The translations under genes and the position numbers were made by a program. Below are positions 17,173 to 28,025 of a stretch of 64,000 nucleotides of DNA, in pieces; position 1 is the first letter of the stretch; each line of letters opens with the position of its first letter. This DNA comes from Microbotryum silenes-acaulis (lineage: Eukaryota > Basidiomycota > Microbotryomycetes > Microbotryales > Microbotryaceae): NCBI GenBank assembly GCA_003665825.1, contig QPFY01000027.1, positions 1 through 64,000 of the forward strand. Reading direction: 5' to 3'. Below the pieces are notes generated by a model. The model was given only the letters and a program-made list of their open reading frames with translations. It made no database searches and was not told the DNA's origin.

Positions 17173-19278
17173 TTAATGGGTAGTTGAGGTCGAGGCGCTC
17201 TTGGCGGTGGTGACGTCCTCAAAGAGGGGGAGGGCGGGCAGGACATCGTCCTCGGGCTCGTGGTCGGACCATCTTTTCTCCTCGGCTACCCCCTTTGCTT
17301 TCCCTCGGTCCACCTTCGTCACGCCAACCGGCATCGCCGCCGCCGCCGACATCGACCTCGTCACCCTCCGCCCCTCTACTCCATCCTTGACAACGACGCG
17401 GCTCTTCCCTTTGATGATCACTCGCTTGGCGTCGGTCGGTTCGTCACTCGGGTCACTGAGGTCCGCCGCAGTCTGCGACCTCTTCATCACCGGCTTCTTG
17501 AACTTCGCAGCGGTCCCCCTGATGTTGATGGAACGTATCTCACCGTCCTCATCCCACGTGGCAAAGTTGTGACGCACCAAAGGGGCTTCAGCGTCAAGCC
17601 TCCTCTCGATGCTTTGGTCCCGCTCGAGTCGTGCCTGCTCAACCCAGTTAGCTCTGATCCTGTCCCACTCCTCCCCCTCGCGTAGCGACTTGGCGAGAGT
17701 TTCGGGTGACAGAGGTGGGGTTGGTTCGTGCGGCGTCGATTCGCGGGAAGCGGTGGCGGCGGTTGCTGTTGCGTCGCTGTCGTCGTCATTGTCCAGCCTG
17801 TTCGTCTCCCCTAAGTCCGTCGCTTCCGCATTCTCCGCTTTCGTCGCTCCCCCCGCCTCGTCCACATCGTCCACCTCCGTCGCCACCTCCTCTTCCTCCA
17901 TCTCCGTCGTCACCTCCCCTTCCTCCATCTCCGTCGCCACCTTGCCTTCTGTTTCGCCCCTTCCATCCGCCATCACCTCATCCTCATCAATCACCTCTCC
18001 ATCGGATCCTCTGCGGTCCTCTAAAACCGACTCGTCCTCGCTCTCAATTTTGATGACCTCCGTTTTCGCGGTCGCCTCCGATTCCATCTCCGAGTCCTCC
18101 GAGTCCTCGTCATCCGCCTTATCACCAGCGTCCTCCTCCCCCGATTCCTCCGGCCCCTGTCCGCTCTGGCCAGTTACCGCTTCCTCCTGTCCCTCCTCAA
18201 CCTCGAGCCCGGCGAAGCGATTCTGTGATGCGATCCTGTTAACAACCGGCACAGGAATGGGGACCTCGGCCTCCACAATGTTGGTGTCATTGGTGATGGT
18301 GTTCTTGTTGCTGTTGCTGTTGCCGTTGTGAGCCTCCTTTCGCTTCCTCTCCTGATCCAATCCGCAGGTTCCCACGTGACCCACGAAGTGGCACCTACCG
18401 CAAGCCGCCTCCTTCTCATAGTCATGGCGAAGGGCGGTGACCGGGATGCCTCGAGTGGGAAGGCCGATTCTCGAAGGTAGGATCTCTTTCAAGGTCGTGT
18501 TAGGGCGTTGGAACAGGGAGTCGTCGTCGAAGTGTAGGAAAGCCGAGTAGTCTCCGGCAACGTGGGCGAAGGCCGAGGCGTTGTCCACGCTGATAACGCG
18601 CAGAACCTGCACAAGTTGGCACAAATGTCCCTTGCCTGACAAGTCCTGCACTAGTGATTTGAACGATTTTATGATGGCGTCCATGGAAGGCACTCCTTGA
18701 ACACCGACGTTGATTCGAAGCTCGACCATGTTATGGTGGAACCTGTGAGATTTCGCGAAGCGGGCCTTCGCCGATCGCCAAGTGAGAGCGGGGGGCGTCG
18801 TAAGCGTGGAGTCACGTGCCTCGCCGGTGACGAACCCAACCGTAACGCGATGGTGAGCCGCCCCATTACGCAGGATTGATGAATGTTGTACGCCTAGGAT
18901 CTGTGGTTGATAGGCCGCAAGGTGGTCCGGCAGAGGAACTCCAGGCTCAAAGCAGATAGGAGAGATCGGCGATAGCAGCCTCGTGACGCAGGCCACGAGA
19001 TCGGTCTTGTCGGCATGAGACGCTCGCGAGGCGCTCTGGTGAGACAGAGTCACTTCAAGGGCGTAACCAAAGATGTTCTCGACAGACCGGTTCGCGTTCA
19101 AGGCCGAAAATTTCAGCGATGTGGCGGTGGCGACGGGGTAGAGTTCGGCGAAGTAGATGGCCTGGACCCAACGATCCATGCGGTTTCCGGGTACAGCACC
19201 CATGGCTTGTAGGAGGCTGCCCAGAGCCTTGGCACGCTGTTGTTGTTGTTGCTGTTGTTCAGGTGACTGAGTCGCCAT
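17173..19278 (-). CDS. LINE-A ORF1 protein (nucleic-acid-binding, Gag-like)
   Basis: The open frame reaches back to 19656, but its upstream part crosses a tRNA gene. The first sensible ATG is therefore at 19278 (MATQSPEQQ). The protein of about 701 residues starts with a poly-Q stretch. A zinc-knuckle-like motif, [13 protein letters not shown], lies in the middle (CX2CX4HX3C, one residue shorter than the classical knuckle). It is followed by a long acidic region rich in E/D/S/T with repeated EME-EEV units, then a basic C-terminus. ORF1 proteins of LINEs bind the element RNA; that role is inferred from position and the knuckle. The TAA stop overlaps the ATG of ORF2. Confidence 0.8.
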   Translation of the reverse strand: MATQSPEQQQQQQQRAKALGSLLQAMGAVPGNRMDRWVQAIYFAELYPVATATSLKFSALNANRSVENIFGYALEVTLSHQSASRASHADKTDLVACVTRLLSPISPICFEPGVPLPDHLAAYQPQILGVQHSSILRNGAAHHRVTVGFVTGEARDSTLTTPPALTWRSAKARFAKSHRFHHNMVELRINVGVQGVPSMDAIIKSFKSLVQDLSGKGHLCQLVQVLRVISVDNASAFAHVAGDYSAFLHFDDDSLFQRPNTTLKEILPSRIGLPTRGIPVTALRHDYEKEAACGRCHFVGHVGTCGLDQERKRKEAHNGNSNSNKNTITNDTNIVEAEVPIPVPVVNRIASQNRFAGLEVEEGQEEAVTGQSGQGPEESGEEDAGDKADDEDSEDSEMESEATAKTEVIKIESEDESVLEDRRGSDGEVIDEDEVMADGRGETEGKVATEMEEGEVTTEMEEEEVATEVDDVDEAGGATKAENAEATDLGETNRLDNDDDSDATATAATASRESTPHEPTPPLSPETLAKSLREGEEWDRIRANWVEQARLERDQSIERRLDAEAPLVRHNFATWDEDGEIRSINIRGTAAKFKKPVMKRSQTAADLSDPSDEPTDAKRVIIKGKSRVVVKDGVEGRRVTRSMSAAAAMPVGVTKVDRGKAKGVAEEKRWSDHEPEDDVLPALPLFEDVTTAKSASTSTTH

Positions 19279-19608
19279 CTGACTCGCAGCGGCGGCATAG
19301 TTGGGTGCGGCGGTGGCGGGGCCCGTGACTTGCGTCTTCTTCGAGCTTATCGGGATCTGGTCGCGGGGTGGCTGGACGCTGGTGGCGGACACCGGTGGTG
19401 GCGGTGCCGGCAGTGAAGTGAAGTGATTTTTTTTTTTTGTATGAAACTCATCGCTAATTTGCAAGACGAGAAAACCCCCTACGGAACTAAAGGAGATGCT
19501 GCCCAGTATGCACGATGATGACCACAACCGCCGCTCGATGCGTGAAGTGAGGTCCAAAAAAAGTGGTTTGGGCAATATATACCTAATTGGGCCCGAGCGT
19601 TTCAACGG
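19279..19608. other. LINE 5' end and tRNA upstream region
   Basis: It holds the ORF1 leader of LINE-A, a T-run at about 19430-19440, and a block at about 19430-19556 that resembles 7651-7780 (matching T-run plus GTA-GAA, CCTACGGAA and CGATGAT-ACC-CAACCGCC strings). No gene was found. The 5' end of the LINE must lie in this interval. Confidence 0.45.
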
Positions 19609-19690
19609 GCCCTGGTAGCGTAGTGGTCTATCGCGGTCGACTCCAGTGATGGACATCGTCAGGTCTTCGGTTCAAATCCGAATCGGGGCT
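19609..19690 (+). tRNA. tRNA gene, probably tRNA-Trp (CCA) with an 8-nt intron
   Basis: The acceptor stem pairs GCCCTGG (19609-19615) with TCGGGGC (19683-19689) at all seven positions, including two G-T pairs. The A box is TAGCGTAGTGG. The T arm is TTCGG-TTCAAAT-CCGAA with B box GGTTCAAATCC. The D stem is GCG/CGC. The anticodon loop reads CTCCAG followed by a likely intron of about 8 nt (19647-19654). The anticodon stem GTCGA/TCGTC has one T-T mismatch. A T-run after 19691 is a Pol III terminator. Identity rests on CCA at 19643-19645. The mismatch and the unusual discriminator T leave it less certain than the gene call. Confidence 0.75.
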
Positions 19691-19896
19691 TTCTTTTTTT
19701 AAGTCCAAATCTTCTCTTATTGTTCTTCGTAGCTGCTCCTCCTGCCGTGACAAAAAGGAAACGCCATGTCACACTTACGATAAACCATTGCTCCCTGGAC
19801 TTTGCGTACTGTTTCTTTTCTTCTTTTCCCCCCTACCAAAGCGACTTTGAGAGCCTCTGCGACTCTGTTCCCTCCCACGAGATCGGCCCGTTGGTC

Positions 19897-22800
19897 ATGT
19901 CGCCGTATGCGAATCGCATGGGCTCACCGCTCCTACCACCGCCGGGGATCGAGGACGAGCTCGCTGCAGCTGCTAGGAATACCGCCGTCAACAAGCAGGT
20001 CGCATGGTCGCCGCCCAAGACGAAGTCCGGGGTGATGTGGAAGGGCAAGGACAAGGCGATTAGGTCAACTGACGATGCTGGAGCGCGACTGATGCCGGGT
20101 ATGGGCAACATCACTTATCGTCACTTCCTGGGTAATCAACTCAACACTCCCGTGTGAGTATGTATCCTTTCTCCCAGTCGGGTATGCTCCTTGGGTGCGC
20201 TGGAGGCTTTCGTGCGACGCCGCGATCAGGACTGCAGTGATGCGCCTCAATTTTTGACCTTTGTTCTACCTCTACCTGTTGCTGTGGTCAGACATCCGCT
20301 TCGAACAATAGCCCACGTTGATATCGATGCAGCATATGCTGCGATGGAGATGGCTCGCTTGGGGATAGACCCGGCGACTCCACTCGCGGTACAGCAGTGG
20401 CAAGGTCTTGTACGTTACCCCACCGCGTTTATCTCGCGTGTTGACGTCACGTGCGCGCGTGCCATGGACCGCGAGCGAGTGCGGTCGCGTCGAGTACGAC
20501 ACGAAACTCAGCATTTCGCTCCGTTTTTCTTTTGCAGATCGCAGTCAACTATCCAGCGCGCAAGTTTGGAATAACTCGTCACGAAACACCCGCCGAAGCA
20601 CTCAAAAAATGTCCTCACCTCGTCATGGTCCACTGTGCAACCTATAAAGAAGGCGACACCGAGCCGAGCTACGACAATTCCCATCCGACTCCGGCGACTC
20701 ACAAAGTAAGGATATCGGCATCCTCATAGCTTCCGATCCCTCCTTTTGCTGAACCTGCAGCCTCTCAGATCTCTCTTGACCACTATAGACGAGAGTCGCT
20801 CAAGGTATGTATCTGGGGAAGAATTCGCGTGGAAGCTCTGCGGAATTGCGCTCAAACTCTCTCTGCCCTCTCCAGATCATCAAGGTCTTTACGTCCCACA
20901 TCCCGACAGTCGAGAAGGCTTCTATTGACGAGTCCTACCTCGATGCCTCACCACAAGTGCGAGAGATTCTTCTTCAACGGTATCCTCAGCTTGGCAAACT
21001 CCCCCCGGGTAAGACCTTGGACGACCTCGTACCGACTCCGAAAGAGCTCGGCATCAACGCGATCGATTGGGATCAACTCGGCAACTTGATTCCCATAAGC
21101 GGCCAGAAGAAGGAGGATCAGCCGAGAGAGATCATGGCCGAGCCAAAGAAGGAAAGGGACGAAAACTTGGCGATCGACCCCGCGAGCTCGACCGACCAGA
21201 CCAACTTAGAGTCAGCTTCGGCCGTCGACGTCTCTGAAGCAGAGGAGCCAGCGACCGAGCCGGAGGAGCCCGATTTGACTTGGTCCGACGTTGCGCTGTC
21301 TATCGGAGCCGAACTTGTACAACGGTGTCGACGAGATGTGCACGAGCAGTTGGGCTACACCTGTAGTGCCGGTTTGGCTCCTAACAAGGTGCGTGGTGCC
21401 TGTCGAGACCACCAGCAGATGCATTTGCATAGGACCGTGCTGACCGTTGATTGCCACGTACAGATGCTTGCAAAGCTGTGCTCGGCGTGGAAGAAACCAA
21501 ACGCGCAGGTGGGTTTACCATGCGCTACGTCGTCTCGAAATCTGATCACACGGCCTTTTACTCAACAAATCCCCTCACCTCAATAGACCGTGCTCCGGTG
21601 CTGCGCCGTCCCGGCTTTCCTGCGGCCGATGCCGTTCCAGAAAATCCGGAACCTTGGTGGCAAACTCGGCATCTCGGTCAAGGAAGCCTACGATGCCGAG
21701 ACGGTCAACGACCTGCTCGATTACACGCTCACCGACATGCAAAGCAAACTCGGCGACGACAGCGGACTGTGGCTGTGGGAAATCACTCGCGGATTGGACT
21801 TTGGAGAAGGTCAGTCAGCTCTGTGTTGTGGATGAGCACCTGAGGCCGATCGCTGAAACGGCTGCACTAAATACGCCAGTTGAGCCGAAAACGCATGTCA
21901 AGTCGATGCTTTCGAGCAAGAACTTTCGACCGACTATCTCCAAGTTCAAAGAAGTGGTCAGTACACCCGCCGTTCGTCAGTTCACGAACATGTTTTTTGA
22001 CACAACCGACTGGTTTTGCTCCGTGTGCAGTGCCACTGGATGAACATCTTGGCCACCGAGCTTCACTTGCGATTGTGTGAAGCGCGCCGGCTCGATCCAT
22101 CTCTCTGGGTAAGCCTCCGGGAACATTTCCCTTGTACATTCTCACATTTGCATCGACTAATTTGACGGACGCCAAACGCGATTCTGCAGCCCAAAACGGT
22201 CCACTTCTCGCATCGCTCCCCCTCTTACGTCATCCGCACGCACCAGATCCCGTTCCCCTACACCTCGCAACTCTCGATCCCTTACATCGCTAAGCATGCC
22301 GACAAGCTCTTGCGACTAGCGATCCCAGATCGACTCGAAGGCCTGAACGAACACTCGCTCGTTGGGCCGTGGAGCAACATCCAGTTGAGCTTTGCTGGTT
22401 TGGGTAAGAAGGAAGAAGGGGTGGGTGGGATAGAGAAGTTCTTGATGGGTGCGCCGGGTGTTGCTGGACTTGCAGCTGCGCGAACGGACGAGAAGAGGCC
22501 GATGACGACAAAGGAGCCGTCGAAGCAGGGGCTGGCGAAGAAGCGGAAAAAAGACGAAACACCGCAAGACTTGGGTATGATTGAGCTCTCTGACGATGAG
22601 TCGACTGCGGATGAGAATGCTGAGGAGGATGACGGCGAAGGGGTTGGGGTGCAAGAGTTGGCATGGACTTGCTCCAAATGCACCAAGGTCTTGTCGGCCA
22701 AGGACGAGACGGCAATGGCCAAGGCCAAAGCAGAACACAAGGACTACCATTTCGCTCGCAGCATGATTGAGCGAGAACGGCAGCAGGGCCGTGACGGCGG

Positions 22801-22984
22801 CGCTACGGTATTGAAGAATGTCAAGTTGAGTCAGGCGCGCGGTGCGGCCGCTAAACTGAACGCCGCAACGGGCAAGGCGAAGAAGCAGCAAGGGTCGTCG
22901 AGTGAGAGCATGAGCACCAAGACTGCGCCGAAGGAGGAAGTCGAGAAGGGTCAGAAGACCTTGAAGGGTTTCTTTGGTAGGTGA
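19897..22984 (+). CDS. RAD30: DNA polymerase eta (Y-family translesion polymerase)
   Basis: This polymerase bypasses UV photoproducts at stalled forks. Ten exons fit: 19897-20153, 20292-20409, 20538-20705, 20769-20804, 20876-21388, 21464-21508, 21587-21809, 21880-21956, 22031-22108 and 22190-22984. All have GT-AG borders and consistent phase. Motifs are IAHVDIDAAYAAME (first metal Asp; the steric-gate position is Tyr after Ala where most eta enzymes have Phe-Phe), YPARKFGI, SIDESYLD (catalytic Asp-Glu), a helix-hairpin-helix segment (RNLGGKLG) and a little-finger region (SKNFRP). Near the C-terminus a UBZ-type zinc finger starts CSKC and ends HKDYH. The last residues QKTLKGFFGR form a PIP box for PCNA. 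About 85 residues precede the usual start; TYRHFLG there is plausible coding, so the start is reasonable but not proven. Confidence 0.95.
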
Positions 22985-23138
22985 ATTTCATCCTGGAAGA
23001 GATTAACTTGGTAATCGCTTCGCGGAAACCTTAGTCTGCCCTGTTGTTGTATTTCAATTTGGAAGCTGTTGGCGGCACGATATCGCATAATCAGCCTTGA
23101 GCTGGATAGGAGAGAATGGGGCGGTGTTTGATTGCCGA

Positions 23139-23300
23139 CCACTTCGGTGGCCATGTACATCGAACAACGTATTCGATGCCTATCATTTCGCACGTTTCGG
23201 CTCGAACTCAGCCACTTAACAAACACCCACCCTCGCCGGTTTTTCCACCGGGACGACAACAGGACGACAACATAGAAAGGTGACGTACGTTTTTCCTTTT
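23139..23300 (+). repeat. Interspersed repeat family R, member 1
   Basis: It is similar in the same orientation to 40044-40190. Shared strings include CATGTAC-TCGAA, ATTCGATG, TCATTTCGCAC and TTCGGCTCGAACTCA. No coding capacity, LTR ends or target duplication were seen. Its nature is unknown. Confidence 0.6.
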
Positions 23301-23567
23301 TTGAACTCTTGTTCCCCTCTCTCGCAAAGCGTCTCTGCCGGAATGAATCACCCTTGGGAGCATTGAGTTCCCCGACACTATCCTGACCGAGGAAAGAACG
23401 CCTCCTGAAAACCAGCCACTGACTCATCAGCAACTTTACCACGCGCGCTTCAGAACAATCTAGAGCAATTCAGAGCCGATCTAGAACAATCCGGGCGTAA
23501 AGCGCATTCAGTCCTGCGCTGCTAGATCGCTCTAGATTTTGTCTGGAAATCCAGGGGTGCAGTGCGC

Positions 23568-23650
23568 TTCCAGAGCTTCCAGAGCATTTCCAGAGCATTT
23601 CCAGAACTTTTCCAGTGCTTTTCCAGAACTTTCCCAGTGCTTTTCCAATG
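23568..23650 (+). repeat. Degenerate tandem array of TTCCAG units
   Basis: About six to seven imperfect units of 10-14 bp (TTCCAGAGCATT, TTCCAGAACTTT, TTCCAGTGCTTT) lie in a row. A minisatellite with no obvious function. Confidence 0.7.
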
Positions 23651-24017
23651 CCGTGCTCAGCATTGTTTCGGTGCTATTTCAGGACAGGTATGACATATTC
23701 AAAGTAGGGCGATATATAATGGGATGATCCCATTGCATTTATAGACAAACCTTCTAGAGTCTAGAATATTCTAAAAGTCCGCAGAGCAGAAGCTGTTCGC
23801 CGTGGACAGCAACTTGCCCAGTGCCCCTTTTCCACATGAACTTCGGGTCCAGATACGCAACATTGAAATTTCGACCGTGCGGTATCCACCGTCTCCAACG
23901 TTAGGGAGCATGTGAATGCATGTGGAAATCTTTGCGCTGTCATGCGCACGGCAGCTTGTCATACCCCACTGAGGCTTGTGCAGTGGTCGATCGGCCGACA
24001 CATTGGCACGACACCCC

Positions 24018-24058
24018 CGGACACCAGCGGACACCTGCGGACACCTGCGGACACCCGC
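24018..24058 (+). repeat. 10-bp minisatellite (CGGACACCTG)n
   Basis: Four near-perfect copies of a 10-bp unit (CGGACACC followed by AG, TG or CG) lie about 95 bp upstream of the derlin start codon. Confidence 0.75.
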
Positions 24059-24152
24059 TGTGGCATTCAGCACGAGTGAGCAGGCGCTGCCCGAACGGCT
24101 TTCACCCTGAGCCCGCCCACGTCACCCCACTTCCGAATCTACTGCACCCACG

Positions 24153-25497
24153 ATGGATGAAGTGCGTCGCCTCACCTACACCACCAAGGTGTACCTGAGA
24201 TTGACACGCCATCATTTCTGCTTCTGACAGATTCGCAAGATCCCGCCCGTGACACGCACTCTCGTCGGCGGCGTGCTCGCAGTGACGTTGCCGTGCCTGC
24301 TCCAGCTCTTGTCGCCGTACAAAGTCATCTACGTCCAAGCGCTCGTCTTCAAAAAGTTCCAGCTATGGCGACTCGTAACCTCGTTTCTCTACGGAGGAAG
24401 TGGACTGCCCCTCCTGTTTGACACGTTCATGCTCTTCCGTGGGCTCAACGATCTCGAAGAGAGCCACTTCCAGAGGAGGACCGCCGACTTTGGTACGTCC
24501 GTGGGGAGTATGATCATCGCTCTGTTTCGAGCTTTGCCTCTAACGCGCGAAAGAGCTGACACGATATCGTGACATTTCCTCAATCTCCAGTATGGGCCTT
24601 GATCATCATCGCCGGTGGCGTAATGGTCAGTCGCTCCCCCCCACTCTGGTGTGCATGGCCCCGTCTTTGAATGACTGACCGGCGAGGTTCATTGGCGATC
24701 AACTGGCAGGGCACGAACTATCCCCTTCGAACCATGGTCTTTTTCCGTCCATTCCTGCTAGCCGTGACCCATCTCGTGCGTCTGCGCTCTCGGTGCTCCA
24801 GCTGACGTGGCGCTTCCGGACCTCCCCTCCCCCACATGCTGACCGCGCATCGGCTCGCGACCTTCTCCTGCCTCCACAGTGGGCCCAGACGAATGCACAA
24901 AACAGGTGTGTTATCGGATAACATCCGCGCATTTGAGTTTGTTGTCAAGACTGATCTCGAACCCCCACCCCCCATGTGCAGAGTCTCCCTCTTCGGCATT
25001 ATCAACCTCCCCGCGCCTTACTTCCCCTTTGCGCTCATTTTGCTGGATCTCGTCCAAGCCGGTCCTTCGTTGGCGATACAATCAGCCACTGGAGTTGTCG
25101 CAGCCCACGCCTACTATTTCCTTGCGGTCGTACGTTCGCGGGTCTGACAAGCTCTCATCCACGACCCGTTGAGCTGAGTTTTTATCCTCTATTCCGACGC
25201 CAGATCTACCCACGCCAAAACGGGGGTGCAGGTTTGCCTTTTATGGGTACCCCGAATTTTTTGGTCCAGCAATTCGGCAACGGTCCCGAGACTCCTGGCG
25301 CCGCCGGAGCGACCTACCAAGCCGGTGGCGGCTGGGGCTTTCGACCTGCGGGAGGCAACCGGTTGGGCGCGACGCCTCGACCCCGAGGGGATGGAGTTCA
25401 AGCCACGAGCTCCACTCCGACCGCGAGAGCTGGGACGAGTGCGGCAGAAGGGGTCAGGCATCGTTGGGGAAGCGGCCATAGGCTAGGAGAGCAGTGA
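24153..25497 (+). CDS. Derlin (rhomboid pseudoprotease of ER-associated degradation)
   Basis: Derlins form part of the retrotranslocation channel that extracts misfolded proteins from the ER membrane. Seven exons fit with GT-AG borders: 24153-24188, 24232-24492, 24591-24625, 24710-24775, 24880-24905, 24982-25129 and 25203-25497. Family features are IRKIPPVTRTL near the N-terminus, FKKFQLWRLVTSFLY, the conserved loop with FRGLNDLEE, and RRTADFVWALIII. Several hydrophobic membrane segments are present, with APYFPFALIL late in the protein. After the membrane core there is a Gly/Pro-rich cytosolic tail with GGGWGFRPAGGNRLG, where derlins often carry Cdc48-binding signals. I see no clear SHP box. 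Its stop faces that of the next gene, 293 bp away. Confidence 0.92.
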
Positions 25498-25790
25498 TAT
25501 AGGCCAACGGCCCCACTCACCCACGCTTCATCGTGCCTTGCTCGCACTCCTCGTGAATAGGGTGTACAACGCATGGGCAGGAGTAACACATATACCATAA
25601 GCTACCTCGTGAGCGGCTACCATGAGAGGCTGAGGTCAATATAAAAAAGAGAATGCATCGCAAAATCGTCAGAGGTTCCAGGCCTACTGTGAAGAACCTG
25701 GAGGGGGGATCATCATCTACAACTACAACAGCGGAAAACGAACGATTCATCACTAGTATCTTATGCTCTCCAAAAAAAGAAGTGGGAGTG

Positions 25791-28025
25791 CTATGCGTCG
25801 CCGAGATTCGGCGCCACTGCTGCTGCTGCTGCTTGCTCTTCCAAAGGAAGATCCTGTAACTCGTCCTCCATCGGCGTCGTGTCCAACAGGCCCGCCTTTG
25901 CCGGCGCCTCGGCTTCTTGCGCTTCCTTCACTAGATCCGAGAGCGTGTCCTCGACATGCCCGTCTGCGTTCGAGTCGACGACCGCAACTTCACTTGCGGG
26001 CAGCGGAAGGTCGATTTCAACCGGAAGCACCGGTAGGGGAGATGCACGGCCGGGTCCAGCGAGCTTCGGCTTGCCTTCCACGTCGGATGCCTCGGAATCA
26101 TCCTCTTCCTCGTCCTCGTCAGCTTGGGTGTCCTTGGCCGGCGGGAGTCGATTCGGCCCGCTCTTTCTCCCCGACCCAGACACTTTGAACGTTTCCGGCT
26201 TTATGAGGGGCGCTCTGATCAGAGCTGTTCCGTCATCACTCTCATCACCCGCGCCCTTCTCCGGTGTCATCGCGCCGCCGACCTGCCCCGGGTTGGGTCG
26301 ACCGAAGCCAGCCTTTAACGGCTGCGCGTCCTCGTCGACGAGCTCTTCGCTATCCTCGTCGATCGTATCCGTCTCGCTCGCTTCCTCGGGCGTCGGAACC
26401 TGCGCGACCGCGTCTTCGACCACCTCGGCGGATTCGACCGGATCCGAGACCTGCACCGTTAGACGCAGCCACCCGATCAAGTCATTGACTTCGTCGGCGC
26501 GCCAAAAGTGCTCGAGCCCTTCGTAGGAACGGAACTCGACATTGGTGAGTGAGTACGGCGGCAGTTGCAAGGCGTTGGCATCGTCTTCTGCAACCTCCAC
26601 ACTGGTGTTTGGAGGAAGAGTAGACGGGGTGTACGTCAGCACCCGGGTAGGGGGAGATCGGAGCGATCCGAAGAGCGCACGAAAAATAGGGATCCTTCTT
26701 CCCGTGACCCCAGAAGATGGGGGTCGACTTGCGAACCGCGGAGGCGATCTGCGGGTGCGCAACAACGAGATAACTTAATGAGCTTTACTTTCGAAGAGAA
26801 GGGTCCGGGTCGGTTCTCACCTCGAGGGCTTTCGAAGGCACAGGGACGTAGCCCGACAGCGCAATCACGGCATCGAGCGGCTCGGCCGAAGTCAATGCAC
26901 TTAGGATCGCCATGGTCGCACCTGTCCAAATAGTCAGAGAACTGTTGAGCATCCTGCAGAGGAACCAGAACACGCATGCGCCGAGAGATCGGCACACGAA
27001 CCTTGGCCAAACCCGCCCACGACAATTCTCGGCGTTTCCCCGCGCTGCTCAAACACGCTCCGTTCTCGCTTAATAAGTTGGTTGAGCTGTCGCTGTGTCT
27101 CCAACATCCCTGCCCGGTCCTCATCTTCGTGTATGTCGTGATAGGTCCTGGCGGGCAAAGGAACGACTCGCGTCGTTAGCTCGTGCGAAGGGGTCCGTGC
27201 TGTCCATGGGCCACGAGCCACGAGGAGGAAGAAAAACCTACTTGATGTCGTACCACGCGGGTGAAGCATGGCCTTCATTGGCGGTTATGTTGATCGTGCG
27301 TCCCTTCGGATGTATCCTGTGGAAGACAGACATTGCCCATGGGGGAGGAAAAAGTTGTCCACACGACCGAGCCCGGATCAGTCTCGCTGCCGCGCGCCAA
27401 GTCGTTGAACCAAAGTGGGGGGAGGCGCGTTGGCGTGACGGTCAGAACGAGAATGGAGAACGCACCATTTGACGTAGGGGAGCGCGGCCTTGAGCGGATC
27501 GGTCCATTGATTGCGATCGTTGAAGCCATGCAGCACGATTGCGGTGACCTTGTGGTCTTGACCGGCGAGCACGTCGTCGACGTATTCCGGCTTGACAACG
27601 AGCGAGGCGTGGGGCGCGTCGTGACACTTGACGTTGAACGCCGCGAAGGGGTGCAAAGGCAGCTCCTGCAAGATTTCGAGGGGGTGGTTGTCCGGCGACT
27701 GGGACAGGGAGCTCGACGCAATGAGGAAGAAGAAGAGGAAGCACGGGATGAGGTATGCGGTCGGGTGAAGGTACAGCAGTCGCCGCAGTGGCGTCGGCAG
27801 CCACGAGATGGCCAGCGCTCGCACCCACGACCCGGGGCGGGAATGGTGGTAGCCCTGGCCATTGCGGATCGAGTACAAGCCGCCGTTTGAGCCCGGGTTG
27901 TAGAGCGACGATGACGAGCGAAACGGCTCGACCTTGATCGAGCTGAGCGACGTGGCCTTGCGGTGCACCGGACTACCCGACGCGCTACCACTGCTTGAAC
28001 GTCGAGGCGAGCGACCGCCGACCAT
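25791..28025 (-). pseudogene. Membrane-anchored acyl-protein thioesterase/carboxylesterase-like gene, damaged
   Basis: The family (PF02230 type) hydrolyses thioester-linked lipids from proteins or lysophospholipids. Five exons fit: 28025-27466, 27316-27242, 27147-27002, 26921-26821 and 26748-25791. The N-terminus is Ser/Arg-rich with one membrane segment (LIPCFLFFFLIASSSL), so the enzyme domain would be tethered. Domain motifs are VLHGFNDRN (oxyanion loop), WYDI, GGFGQGG, TPIFWGHGKKDP (Asp region) and YEGLEHFW (His region). Two oddities appear. The nucleophile motif GFSQG reads GFGQG (codon GGC at the Ser position). In the last exon the frame holding GHGKKDP and the frame holding the rest differ by one base at an A5 run, 26682-26686. 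The C-terminus is a long acidic tail ending in poly-Ala. It is either a dead paralogue or a gene with two sequence errors. Confidence 0.8.

Larger units (their letters stand above)
22985..24152. other. Intergenic region with short repeats
   Basis: No gene was found. It contains a member of an interspersed repeat (23139-23300) and two small tandem arrays, listed separately. AT-rich stretches around 23690-23720 carry no recognisable element. Confidence 0.6.

Noticed and set aside
19279..19656. Upstream extension of LINE ORF1 to 19656
   Set aside because: It would run through the tRNA gene and a poly-T tract. The ATG at 19278 begins the protein-like part.
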